Shown in pieces: positions 25,879-34,651 of a stretch of 64,000 bases of DNA; within the stretch, counting starts at the first letter, position 1; the number at the start of each line of letters is the position of its first letter. The notes beneath the pieces are model-generated. The model ran no database searches. It was not told where the DNA came from and saw only the letters and a program-made list of their open reading frames with translations. The position numbers and the translations under genes are program-made. Source of the stretch: JAJZOM01 sp046703545 (GTDB taxonomy: Archaea; Thermoplasmatota; Thermoplasmata; Thermoplasmatales; Thermoplasmataceae); assembly GCA_046703545.1 (NCBI GenBank), contig JBJKSX010000003.1:1-64000 (forward strand). Reading direction: 5' to 3'.

Positions 25879-26985
25879 GTGGGGGTTTGCACTTCCCTTT
25901 CTGTGCTCACCAGCAAGGGAATTGATGTACCTGCGAAACTGTTCATAAGCAGCCTATTTTTCGGGACTGGGTGGTTCAGCCTCAGTTTCGTGTTCCCACT
26001 TCTTGCCCAGGATATCGGCTATTCATATGTAACCATAGGGATCCTGGGATTCATTGCAGCACTTCCCTTCCCATTTGTCGCATACATTTACACAAGGTCC
26101 GGGCACAGGATGCTCAGGTACGGCACCCTTGTTCCACTTCTGAGCCTGTCAGCGCTGTCTGTTGTTTTCTATTTCTTCTTCAGGCCTTACTTCATCCCCC
26201 TGACGGTGACGGCGAGCATTATCCAGTCACCCTGGTGGATCGCCACAGAAATATCCATTGGGAGCTTCAGTGGGCAGAAGAATGCAGAAAAATACTCCGC
26301 CGGTTGGGGAATTCCCAACGCAATTGCGCCAATCTTCATGGGAATCATCCTGGAATACACAGGATATAAGCTGGTTTTTGTCATTTCCATGGCCGCATTC
26401 ATTGTTGCTGCTGTGTTCTCACCAAAACCTGGTGTATTCAAGGAGACTTCTGGAAAGGCATCGGTCCAGACTCCCTACATGCTATCCCTTTTCTTCGCTG
26501 GCCTTTTTTCAGGTTTTATCTATTTCGTGATGGAACCTGTGCTGAAGGCCAATCATTTCAGCTACGTCACAATTGGGGGAATGGCTTCTCTGTATGGGCT
26601 TGTGGCAGCCATTGGATACATACTTCTGAATTATGCAAAGGACCACAGAATTTCAACATACAGCGCACTCTCCGGCATTCTGGTCTTCCCAACCGCGTTC
26701 ATAGGCCTCTCCATAAACCTCTATACGGTTATTTTCGCAGTGGTACTTGCCGGGTTCGGAGTGTCAATAAGCATGTCAAAAGTCCTTGCCTACATTACGG
26801 ATTCATCGGACATAAAGAAAGGAGTGTTTCTCTACGAGGCCTTTTTTGGGACTGGATTTATGTGTGGCTCACTGGCACAGGATGTGCTTTTCCAGTTTTA
26901 CGGAAGGATAACGATCTTCCTACTGTTCCTTCTGCCCCTGATCTATGGAATATGGGTTCTCTTTGTGAAGGAACATCCAACGTAA
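25879..26985 (+). CDS. Major facilitator superfamily transporter
   Basis: The 368-residue integral membrane protein has about 11-12 hydrophobic helices and a basic loop after helix 2 (YTRSGHRMLRYG), like the MFS inter-helix motif. Substrate cannot be predicted. The frame opens with GTG at 25879; GTG at 25903 is also likely, because a TATA-like tttttatg (25871-25878) is 25 bases before it, giving a start MLTSKGIDVP. It ends three bases before the convergent 26989 gene. Confidence 0.85.
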   Translation: MGVCTSLSVLTSKGIDVPAKLFISSLFFGTGWFSLSFVFPLLAQDIGYSYVTIGILGFIAALPFPFVAYIYTRSGHRMLRYGTLVPLLSLSALSVVFYFFFRPYFIPLTVTASIIQSPWWIATEISIGSFSGQKNAEKYSAGWGIPNAIAPIFMGIILEYTGYKLVFVISMAAFIVAAVFSPKPGVFKETSGKASVQTPYMLSLFFAGLFSGFIYFVMEPVLKANHFSYVTIGGMASLYGLVAAIGYILLNYAKDHRISTYSALSGILVFPTAFIGLSINLYTVIFAVVLAGFGVSISMSKVLAYITDSSDIKKGVFLYEAFFGTGFMCGSLAQDVLFQFYGRITIFLLFLLPLIYGIWVLFVKEHPT

Positions 26986-26988
26986 ATG

Positions 26989-28068
26989 TCAGTTCCGGGT
27001 TGCCCTTCCCAATTCTATGGAGATGTTCTTTGGGCCAATTGCATCCTTCTGCAGTTCATGCTCACATTTCTCGCATTTCAGTGACATATCGGAAGCCGTG
27101 ACATGAAAAATCGTATTGCCACAATGGGGGCACCTGCTGTATATGAATGGCTCTATCCGGGGAGTTTTCCTGGCTTCCACCTTGGGAGGCTCCAACTCCT
27201 TCCCTTCCTGATTCTTCGGAGCTTGGGGCACTATGGAAACCTGGAGCAGTGAATACACTCCGAGAAATCCAAGGAAGAACAGAAAGAGTGGAAGTGCCGT
27301 GCTAAGGGCCATGTTGCCCGCAACCAGGGTTGCGGTAACATTGGTCATTGAAAGGGAAAAGTTTGTGAGGAATGCCTTGAGAAATCCGTATCTCAGGAAA
27401 ATTATGTTGAGTACAGTGAACGAAACAAAATTGGACACATATCCGAGAAGGCTTCCTGAAATGAAAAGAGTAGAAAAGAGGGATATTCCCATGGATATGA
27501 CCAGCACATTGACACTGCTGCCACCATAGGATCTGAGATACTTTGTAATAGGTTCTCCGCGCAATGCCCCGATGATGGCCAGCACAACCGAGAGGGGCAG
27601 GTAGACAAATAAAACGGTCTGTTCAAGTGAGAGGAAAGCGAAGACAAAATTCTGGACTCCCAGTTTCTCCTGGAATGGGAACATGCTGGTGATGTTGGGC
27701 ATGAAATAGGTAAAGAACTCGGTGAGAATAAGCTGGAGCAAGATATATATCATCAGAAAGCCGTAAAACTTTCTTGTGCTTTCTCTCGAGAAACTGTTAG
27801 AGATGTTCCCTCTGTTCACGAACAGCGAGAAAATTGAGAATATGGCCAAGGCAAGCGTGAGGCCAGCCGTAAGGTAGATGAGACTGGGAGTCAGGGCAAA
27901 ACCCATGATCCCGGTAACCTCAGCGCCAAGCCCCGATATTCTTCCTATATCGTTGAAAGTTGAAGGGAGTATGGAGACGAAAGTGAACAATGCTATTGCA
28001 GTCAGAATTATCCCTGAGACCGCAATGATGCGCTCTCCGAGAGTCCATTTGCCACTTTTGCCTTCCAT
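26989..28068 (-). CDS. Polytopic membrane protein with C-terminal zinc ribbon
   Basis: The 359-residue protein has seven or eight transmembrane helices (about 15-280), followed by a cytosolic linker and a zinc ribbon CPHCG...CEKC (about 315-338). Combining a membrane bundle with a zinc ribbon recurs at 36648 with the order reversed. The function is unknown. It lies ten bases after the AlaX-like gene on the same strand, so co-transcription is probable. Confidence 0.8.
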   Translation of the reverse strand: MEGKSGKWTLGERIIAVSGIILTAIALFTFVSILPSTFNDIGRISGLGAEVTGIMGFALTPSLIYLTAGLTLALAIFSIFSLFVNRGNISNSFSRESTRKFYGFLMIYILLQLILTEFFTYFMPNITSMFPFQEKLGVQNFVFAFLSLEQTVLFVYLPLSVVLAIIGALRGEPITKYLRSYGGSSVNVLVISMGISLFSTLFISGSLLGYVSNFVSFTVLNIIFLRYGFLKAFLTNFSLSMTNVTATLVAGNMALSTALPLFLFFLGFLGVYSLLQVSIVPQAPKNQEGKELEPPKVEARKTPRIEPFIYSRCPHCGNTIFHVTASDMSLKCEKCEHELQKDAIGPKNISIELGRATRN

Positions 28069-28078
28069 TGCATTGCTC

Positions 28079-28795
28079 CTACTTCAGGGTTATATTTATT
28101 CTTCTGCTTATTTTTCCCTTCACAAGATTGGTCTTGAACTCTATCTCTCCAATCTCTTCAGTGTTCCTGACGTTCGTGCCAAATTCCAGCTGGTCAGGAA
28201 GCCCCTCAAGATGGAGTATACGGATCTGATCGTAATCGGGCACCCTCCCCTTGCAGATTTTCATCTTTTCCTCATTTTTCATGAATTCTTCTTTTGGCAT
28301 ATATGAGAAAGATGTATCTTTCTTGGTCTGCGCAAGCTTGTTTGCCTCTGCAAAGAGTTCCTCAACCTGCTCTTTGGTTATTTCACCCAATTCAAGATCC
28401 ACCCATGCCTGGTCATCATATGTCTGGTTGATCCTCATGGTTGCACCGTATTTTGTGTATGCAAGCCCGCTGAGTATCTTCAGTGCTGTTCTGAACCTCA
28501 TGTGCATATACCTTGCATCCCAGTCAAGAATCTGCTTCACTTCTTTTCCATCCACATCGTCCGGAAATGTGTCGTGTGAAATGAGGTGGATACTCTCACC
28601 GTCGGACCATGTGTCAACTATCATGTACTCATTGTTGTCAATGATCACTTTTCCCCTGTCATTTGGCTGGCCCTCACTCGTGGGATAAAATATTGTCTGA
28701 TCGACAATCAGGTCAGTAAACTCATGCCACAGTGCTTTTCCAGTGGACTCTTTCTGATACTGATCCTCAAGGTACTGAAGTTTTGTTTCCATCAT
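28079..28795 (-). CDS. AlaX-like trans-editing domain homologue lacking all zinc ligands
   Basis: The 238-residue protein aligns with AlaX-M, the freestanding domain that removes Ser or Gly from tRNA-Ala: FYPTSEGQPNDRG (36-48, family FYPxGGGQPxDxG), then RYMHMRFRTALKILSG (95-110), then LPDQLEFGTNVRNTEEIGEI (199-218). Where the family has H-x3-H for zinc this protein has R102 and K106; where it has C-x3-H it has E204 and N208. So all four ligands are replaced, while the surrounding framework is kept. It may bind tRNA or an amino acid without hydrolysis, or use another mechanism. A TATA-like aaaaataaatatc lies 25 bases before the ATG. Confidence 0.85.
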   Translation of the reverse strand: MMETKLQYLEDQYQKESTGKALWHEFTDLIVDQTIFYPTSEGQPNDRGKVIIDNNEYMIVDTWSDGESIHLISHDTFPDDVDGKEVKQILDWDARYMHMRFRTALKILSGLAYTKYGATMRINQTYDDQAWVDLELGEITKEQVEELFAEANKLAQTKKDTSFSYMPKEEFMKNEEKMKICKGRVPDYDQIRILHLEGLPDQLEFGTNVRNTEEIGEIEFKTNLVKGKISRRINITLK

Positions 28796-28944
28796 CAGTT
28801 CATTAATGCGCTGGGATATTTATTTTTGATTGCTCTTTCACAAACATTGAGTGGCGAATATCTTCCACCCTCATTGCCATTGAGGCAATAAAGCCAAAAA
28901 GGGCTGTAGGGCAATGGTTTAGTAATAAAATTCCTTGATCATAT

Positions 28945-29412
28945 GTGGAAGTACCTCAGCCCAGAAAAAAACCAATGGGGCGCCTAAAGAACGTTTTGAT
29001 TATAGTTGTTTCTGTGGTGGTCGCATATATTGCAGTGACATCCATCCCATCCTTTATTCTCGGGCCTACCCTGAACAACAGCAATTTAGAGGGATTCTTT
29101 GCAGGAAGCGGAAGCACAGTTTATCCCCACGACCTTTACTTGGCCGCAAATTTCACACTTAATTCAACTTCAAAAATCAATGCATCATACGGCGGCACAA
29201 GCAGGATTATTTTCCTTGCATTCGATCAGAATGAGCTTGATAGGTACATTTCAAACCAGAGCATTTCACCCAACCTGTTTGAATCCAATGCCACCTTATC
29301 AGGCTCCGCTAATTTTACAGTTGGCGCCGGGACTGTATACCTTACCCTTTATGATCCGGGTAACGCATCAGCAATGGTGAGTTACAGTTTTACTGCCACC
29401 AAGGTCACGTGA
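28945..29412 (+). CDS. Membrane-anchored extracellular protein, unknown function
   Basis: The 155-residue protein has a short basic N-terminus (RKKPMGRLKN), one transmembrane helix (about 16-36), and an outside domain rich in Asn, Ser and Thr with several N-x-S/T sites (NFTLNST, NAS, NATLSGS). It is beta-rich, ending SYSFTATKVT. Start GTG at 28945, about 20 bases after taataaaat. It probably has a small beta-sandwich outside the cell. No partner is evident. Confidence 0.68.
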   Translation: MEVPQPRKKPMGRLKNVLIIVVSVVVAYIAVTSIPSFILGPTLNNSNLEGFFAGSGSTVYPHDLYLAANFTLNSTSKINASYGGTSRIIFLAFDQNELDRYISNQSISPNLFESNATLSGSANFTVGAGTVYLTLYDPGNASAMVSYSFTATKVT

Positions 29413-29499
29413 CCTGCAGTTGAATAAGCACGCCCCTTCACGTGGGGCTGCAGATATCTAACGGATGAAATAAGTATATGACTGGGTTTGCCATAGACC

Positions 29500-30789
29500 T
29501 TGGTGCCCCAGCAAGAACTCAACTATATTTACGGACTGTACAGGCAGGGAATAAAACTTGACCTTTCTGTGACTAGAGAATTTTCCAAGCTAATGGGGCA
29601 ACCAGAAAAAAAATTCAAAATTCTTCATGTGGCTGGCACGAACGGAAAGGGCTCCACCGTTTCCATGATCTACAACATGCTTATGAAGAAGTATCACACC
29701 GGGATATACACCTCTCCGCATCTGGTAAGGTTCAATGAAAGGATCATTTCGGATAGGGATCCCATTACCGATTCAGAACTTGTGGATTTTGTGAGGCAGA
29801 ACAAGGATCTGATTGAGCGGCTTTCCAAAGAGAACAGGAATCCCACATTCTTTGAAGCTACAACCGTTCTGGCTTTCCAGCATTTTGCAGAGAAGAATAT
29901 GGATTATGCCTCGGTTGAGGTAGGATTGGGAGGGCGCCTCGACTCTACCAATATTGTCACACCAGAGGTCAGCGTGATAACTCAGGTGGGCTACGAGCAT
30001 GCAGACAAGCTTGGCTGCTCCCTCACTTCAATAGCTGGCGAAAAGGCAGGCATAGTCAAGGAAGGCATTCCTGTAATACTCGGGGATTCCAAGAGGGAAG
30101 TGGTGGAAACAGTGAGGAGAATCGCCCAGTCAAGGGATTCTGAGTTTGTCCACGCTCCTTCGGTTACGGAGATATCCAATCTTGAAGCAGATCTTGGAGG
30201 AACAAGATTCACACTTGGCACCCCCAGGAGGGAATACAAGATAGACCTGCGATTGCTTGGGGAATTCCAGCCCTCGAACGTGGCATGTTCCATTCTGGCC
30301 ATGGAAAACTCCAAGGCAGATTCCATCACAAAAAGCGACATTGAGGCAGGAATTCGGAATACACGTTGGCCGGGGAGGATGGACATAATAAGAAAGGATC
30401 CAGTGGTCATGGTCGACGGGGCGCACAATCCCCAGGCTGCAAACGCACTGAGGATTTCACTCAAGGAACTGGGTGTCAGAGAACCGACGCTTCTGCTGGG
30501 CATGTTATCCGATAAGGACGCTTTCAGCTTCCTGAGAATAATGAGGGAGGTATCCGCCAAAGTAGTGTTTACAGCTCCTGATGAGCCTTACCGTGCAATT
30601 CCGCCAGAGAAGCTCAACGCCATTTCCGGCGGGATTTTCAAGGATCCAAAGATAATTGGCGATCCCATCCAGGCCTACGAAGCTGCGAAATCAGATTCAG
30701 ATTTTGTGGTGGTCGCAGGCTCCCTTTACCTGGCGGGTGCAATAATGGAATATGAGAAGGCTCCTGTAATGCCCTTCGCTGAGCTTTAA
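29500..30789 (+). CDS. folC: Folylpolyglutamate / dihydrofolate synthase family ligase
   Basis: The 429-residue Mur-ligase-like enzyme has the ATP loop HVAGTNGKGSTVS (about 43-55), substrate motif YTSPHLVRFNERI (about 70-82), EVGLGGRLDSTN (about 140-151) and the C-terminal VDGAHNPQAA (about 306-315). It adds glutamate to folate or joins dihydropteroate to glutamate. Start TTG at 29500 or GTG at 29503, with TATA-like aagtatatg at 29472-29480. Some archaeal family members act on other pterins; substrate is inferred. Confidence 0.88.
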   Translation: MVPQQELNYIYGLYRQGIKLDLSVTREFSKLMGQPEKKFKILHVAGTNGKGSTVSMIYNMLMKKYHTGIYTSPHLVRFNERIISDRDPITDSELVDFVRQNKDLIERLSKENRNPTFFEATTVLAFQHFAEKNMDYASVEVGLGGRLDSTNIVTPEVSVITQVGYEHADKLGCSLTSIAGEKAGIVKEGIPVILGDSKREVVETVRRIAQSRDSEFVHAPSVTEISNLEADLGGTRFTLGTPRREYKIDLRLLGEFQPSNVACSILAMENSKADSITKSDIEAGIRNTRWPGRMDIIRKDPVVMVDGAHNPQAANALRISLKELGVREPTLLLGMLSDKDAFSFLRIMREVSAKVVFTAPDEPYRAIPPEKLNAISGGIFKDPKIIGDPIQAYEAAKSDSDFVVVAGSLYLAGAIMEYEKAPVMPFAEL

Positions 30790-30874
30790 CTTTTTGATCA
30801 CAAACCCGTTTACTCTTCTGGTCAAAAAACATTTTAGTACTTTCAACCGCTTTGCATTATTTACCGGTATTCAC

Positions 30875-32191
30875 ATGAATTTGTTTTCAAAATATTCTCG
30901 TTCATCTAACTTGCTCGATGGTGACCTCGGCCATTTGAGCGGTTCATTTGTGCCAGACTCATTCCCTCACCGTGAAACAGAAATTGACCACATGGTGCGT
31001 GTGTTGAGCAGCATAATGCGAAATTCCCGCCCTTCCAACATAGTAATCTACGGGAAAACGGGGACAGGCAAGACCTCAACGACAAGGTATGTCACAAGAA
31101 TGCTCATGGATATAGCAGGCGACAAGGTCAGGATTTGCTTTGTAAACTGCCAGGTTCACGATTCGCCTTATTCAATACTGACCACTCTTGTGAATGAGCT
31201 TTCAGACACTCCAGAGGAAGATATTCCCGCCATGGGCTGGCCACTTGACAGGATTTATACCGAGTTGATCTCAAGAATCAACAAGAAGGGCGGATACTAC
31301 GTTCTTGTTCTGGATGAAATGGACAGGCTGGTCCGGAAAAATGGAGGGGATTCGCTCTATGTACTGTTGAAGATTATTGATGATTCAACAGAGTCCAGAA
31401 CATCACTTGTGGGAATAACAAATGATGCCAACATAATGGATGGTCTTGAGCCAAGAATAAAGAGCAGGATGAACCAGGAAAACATCATGTTCACTCCCTA
31501 CAATGCTTCTGACCTGAGGGATATCATTTCCTTCAGGCTGAATGGGATTGTGAAAAATGACGTCATACAGGAATCCGCCATTAACTTGTGTGCAGCAATA
31601 GGTGCGCAGGAGCATGGGGACGCAAGAAAAGCCCTGGACCTCATGAGAATCGCAATCGAAATCGCTATGAGGGAAGACAGGAAGCAAATTTCAGACAAGG
31701 AAATCTACGAAGCCAGAGACAAGTTCGAAATGGATGTCGTCAGGGAGGCAATAAAGACATTGCCACTTCAGAGCAAGATAGTCCTGCTTAGCTCAGTGGT
31801 TACACAGGAAGTGAGCACCAAACTCATGATTACAGGGGAGATATACGAGAACTACAGGCACATATGTTCTGAGATGGGCTTCATGTCACTTACAAGCAGG
31901 AGGGTTAGCGATATACTTTCTGAACTTGAGGAATTCGGCCTCCTCGCCACCACCACAAGAAGCATGGGAAGATACGGCAGAACCAGGTTTATCAAAGTCA
32001 TGGGCCAGCTTGACCTTTTCAAGAGGTACCTTCTTGAGGATCAGAACCTGTCCTTGTTCCAGGGCTCAAAAATCACCAGGCAGTCAAGATTTGAAAATGT
32101 TTTTGACGCTTCTGGCGAGAGAAAGATGAATGAGAGCGAGTTTGAGAGAAAACTCTCAAGCCTCACGGACCAGGATGCCAGAAGTTCTTAA
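30875..32191 (+). CDS. cdc6: Cdc6/Orc1 replication initiator
   Basis: The 438-residue AAA+ protein has Walker A GKTGTGKT at 60-67, Walker B VLDEMD at 145-150, sensor-type IGITNDAN, and a C-terminal winged helix (about 355-430, with SDILSELEEFGLL). It binds replication origins and helps load MCM. The frame runs up to a TTG at 30794, but an ATG at 30875 is preceded by TATA-like tgcattattta at the right distance and gives the usual N-terminus. An origin could be near; I found no clear origin-recognition box in the short upstream gap. Confidence 0.94.
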   Translation: MNLFSKYSRSSNLLDGDLGHLSGSFVPDSFPHRETEIDHMVRVLSSIMRNSRPSNIVIYGKTGTGKTSTTRYVTRMLMDIAGDKVRICFVNCQVHDSPYSILTTLVNELSDTPEEDIPAMGWPLDRIYTELISRINKKGGYYVLVLDEMDRLVRKNGGDSLYVLLKIIDDSTESRTSLVGITNDANIMDGLEPRIKSRMNQENIMFTPYNASDLRDIISFRLNGIVKNDVIQESAINLCAAIGAQEHGDARKALDLMRIAIEIAMREDRKQISDKEIYEARDKFEMDVVREAIKTLPLQSKIVLLSSVVTQEVSTKLMITGEIYENYRHICSEMGFMSLTSRRVSDILSELEEFGLLATTTRSMGRYGRTRFIKVMGQLDLFKRYLLEDQNLSLFQGSKITRQSRFENVFDASGERKMNESEFERKLSSLTDQDARSS

Positions 32192-32835
32192 TCGTATTTA
32201 TCCGGGAATATGAAGCACATGTCATCCGCAATCTTCACCAGGGACAGACCATGCCTTGCAGCAAATTCGTCTGGAGCCTTGGTCCAATCATAGTTGTCAA
32301 CCACAATCAGGAATTTTTTCCTCAGATTCTTGTAAGCGGTCTCAAGTTCCCATGTGACATGCTCATAAGTGTGCTGTGAATCGTGGAAGAACACGTCGAA
32401 TGGGCCGAAGTAACTCATCTTGCTTTCAAGGGTGTCCTTTGTATTACCTATGACAAGATTCCACCTGTCTTTGTTTTTCTCAGGGACAAGGAACCCAACT
32501 GGCTTTTCCTCTTCATCTTCCCCTCCGTACCTCTGTCCCAAATCAAAGCTAAAAAGCCTCCCGCGGAATTCAGCTGTTGCATCAAGGATAGCTGTGGCGG
32601 TACTTCCCGGGCCAACTCCGGTTTCTGCGATCAGGGGTGCACGCATCAGCCTGACTCCTGTGTACAGCCAGCACAGTTCCGGCGGGGAAACCTGCCAGTA
32701 ATTCCTGCCTCCTATTTGCCCCTGGACATAATCTATAATCTCATTGGCTTTCCTGAATGATTCCCTGACATCATCCTCACTGCATTCCAGAAAAGCAAGC
32801 AATTTTTCCTTACCTTCAAAATCCGGTTCTATCAT
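32188..32835 (-). CDS. Class I SAM-dependent methyltransferase (Methyltransf_24-like)
   Basis: The 215-residue protein has the motif AETGVGPGSTATAIL (around 71-85, the SAM loop), a later DVFFHDSQHTYEH (about 148-160) and VVDNYDW (about 178-184), typical of the family that includes cephalosporin hydroxylase-like and O-methyltransferase-like enzymes. Substrate unknown. It is convergent with cdc6, overlapping its stop by four bases. Confidence 0.82.
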   Translation of the reverse strand: MIEPDFEGKEKLLAFLECSEDDVRESFRKANEIIDYVQGQIGGRNYWQVSPPELCWLYTGVRLMRAPLIAETGVGPGSTATAILDATAEFRGRLFSFDLGQRYGGEDEEEKPVGFLVPEKNKDRWNLVIGNTKDTLESKMSYFGPFDVFFHDSQHTYEHVTWELETAYKNLRKKFLIVVDNYDWTKAPDEFAARHGLSLVKIADDMCFIFPDKYD

Positions 32836-32871
32836 GATTTGCTACCTTTACCTATTAGACTCACAAACTAA

Positions 32872-33507
32872 ATGAATATTAAACTAGAAAATGATTTAGG
32901 TCGGGCATCGGCATTGAATATACTCGTTGTAGCAACAGTAGGCGCATTTCTTGGGGTCTCACTGGCAGGTCCGCCCGGGCCTGTTACAGCAATACTGGTA
33001 AACAGGTCTATGAAGTCCGTGGCAGCAGGCTTCTACGTCGGGATGGGTGCCATGACAGCTGACTTCATTCTAATGGTTCTGATACTGCTCTTTGGCCAGA
33101 TCACTGACCTTAGCAGGTACAACAACTACATCTATGTGCTTGGCGCCTTTTTCTTCTTCTATCTATCGTATGCCATAGGGAGATCAAAAGAAGGAAAATC
33201 ATCCGGGCAGAGGAAAGGCTCGGGTTACCTCGCGGGACTGACCATCGGCCTTGTGAATCCCATGCAGATAGGCTGGTGGTTTACCGCGGGGCTCAGTGTC
33301 AAACAGAAGTTTGGATACGAGACTTTCATATTCCTTTTCATTGGGATAATCGTCTGGGTCATTTTTCTTTCATACCTGATTTACAGGGCAGCTGCAAAGT
33401 ACGGGGAAAAGGTCGAGGCCGCTGTCAAGATATTCAGCATCCTGTCACTTGGATTCTTTGGCGCTCTATTCCTGTATCTATCAATTTCAGGGTTCACCGG
33501 AATATGA
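32872..33507 (+). CDS. LysE/RhtB-family amino acid exporter
   Basis: The 211-residue membrane protein has six hydrophobic helices and the family signature GPPGPVTAILVNRS near the first helix (about 32-45), plus a cytosolic loop rich in Lys/Gly/Ser in the middle (about 104-118). LysE carriers export amino acids or similar metabolites. The gene starts at an ATG divergent from the methyltransferase, with a 36-base shared gap. Confidence 0.85.
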   Translation: MNIKLENDLGRASALNILVVATVGAFLGVSLAGPPGPVTAILVNRSMKSVAAGFYVGMGAMTADFILMVLILLFGQITDLSRYNNYIYVLGAFFFFYLSYAIGRSKEGKSSGQRKGSGYLAGLTIGLVNPMQIGWWFTAGLSVKQKFGYETFIFLFIGIIVWVIFLSYLIYRAAAKYGEKVEAAVKIFSILSLGFFGALFLYLSISGFTGI

Positions 33508-33689
33508 CTTCTTCAGGGACACAGCACAACAATGTGATTCTTTGATGATTTTATTTACGGGAATTTGTTTCACTCAAATTCATTAATCTTCCCTCAAAAT
33601 AAGGTCCCATGGCAGGGATTTTGCATCCATTTTTTGTGTGAACGTGCAGGTGGCAGCGATGAAAATGACTCATTATCCTATGATTGCGA

Positions 33690-33724
33690 AAAAGAAAAAA
33701 TAAAAAAATGGCCCTGTTGAGGGC
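33690..33724 (-). terminator. Hairpin plus T-run terminator after 2-oxoacid oxidoreductase operon
   Basis: Read on the minus strand, GCCCT/AGGGC (stem 33711-33724) directly follows the beta-subunit TGA and is followed by T7 (33702-33708) and further T runs. This looks like an intrinsic terminator, unusually clean for archaea. Confidence 0.55.
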
Positions 33725-34651
33725 TCACTTGATTATCTTGTCCGCGAATGTTGCTTCGACGTCCAGTGGAGTGTACCCGTCCTCACCCGCAACCACCTGT
33801 GTTGCCGGAGGGTTTGTAAGGTATCCGGGGACAAACTCGTTGAATCTCTTCGAGAAGCTTGGAACAGCCCTGTTGTCGAAGAAGATGCCGGTTGGAATTT
33901 TATCTCCCCATTCCAGGCCCTTCTCATAAGCCTTCTGGAATTTTTCGTGGATCTGGTCCTCATTTTCAGGAGTCACCACGGGGTCCCATGTTTTGTCGTC
34001 CTCAAGCTTGTAAACCTTATCCTTGTACCATTCCATTGTGTTTATGTTGTTATAGGTCGGGCAAGGCTGAAGGATGTCTATTACAGAGGATCCTTCGTGA
34101 AGCATTGCAGTCTTGATGATTTCCTTCAGCTGCTTCATGTCGAATGAGAAGCCTCTCGCTACAAAGGAGTAGCCTGCAGTAAGTGCAAGAGTTATGGGAT
34201 TGACCTTGCTGAATACATTCGCCCTTGCGAGGCTCTTTGTCTTCTCTCCAAGGGCCATTGTTGGAGCGGCCTGTCCTTTTGTGAGACCATAGACCTCATT
34301 GTCATATATCATGATGGTGAGGCCACTGTTTCTCCTGCCTTCTGCCACAAAGTGGCCTGCCCCTATGCCCAGCATGTCTCCGTCTCCTCCCGGCACTATG
34401 ACCTTGAGGTTTGGGTTTGACAGCTTGACACCGGTGGCGAAAGGTATGGATCTTCCGTGAAGCGTGTGCATGCCTCCTATGTTGAGGTAATGCGGCGTCT
34501 TGCCTGAGCATCCAATGCCTGAAACTGCGACCACGTCCTTGGCCTCGAAATTGAGTTCTGAAAGTGCCTGGGTTATTGATGTGAGAATTCCAAAGTCCCC
34601 ACATCCGGGGCACCAGTCAGAAGTAACATCACTTTTGAAATTATGCGCCAT
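33725..34651 (-). CDS. 2-oxoacid:ferredoxin oxidoreductase, beta subunit
   Basis: The 308-residue thiamine-pyrophosphate subunit has DWCPGCGDFGI near the N-terminus (iron-sulfur/TPP), IGCSGK (about 46-51), a TPP motif GDGD (around 93-96) and then MIYDNEVYGLTKGQAAPT (about 130-147). With the alpha subunit it oxidatively decarboxylates pyruvate or 2-oxoglutarate to acyl-CoA, reducing ferredoxin. It overlaps the alpha-subunit end by 11 bases. Sulfolobus-type enzymes of this architecture accept several 2-oxoacids. Confidence 0.93.
   Translation of the reverse strand: MAHNFKSDVTSDWCPGCGDFGILTSITQALSELNFEAKDVVAVSGIGCSGKTPHYLNIGGMHTLHGRSIPFATGVKLSNPNLKVIVPGGDGDMLGIGAGHFVAEGRRNSGLTIMIYDNEVYGLTKGQAAPTMALGEKTKSLARANVFSKVNPITLALTAGYSFVARGFSFDMKQLKEIIKTAMLHEGSSVIDILQPCPTYNNINTMEWYKDKVYKLEDDKTWDPVVTPENEDQIHEKFQKAYEKGLEWGDKIPTGIFFDNRAVPSFSKRFNEFVPGYLTNPPATQVVAGEDGYTPLDVEATFADKIIK

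Noticed and set aside
30790..30874. Possible replication origin upstream of cdc6
   Set aside because: The gap is only 85 bases and shows no clear origin-recognition box or repeat; chromosome-wide skew would be needed.
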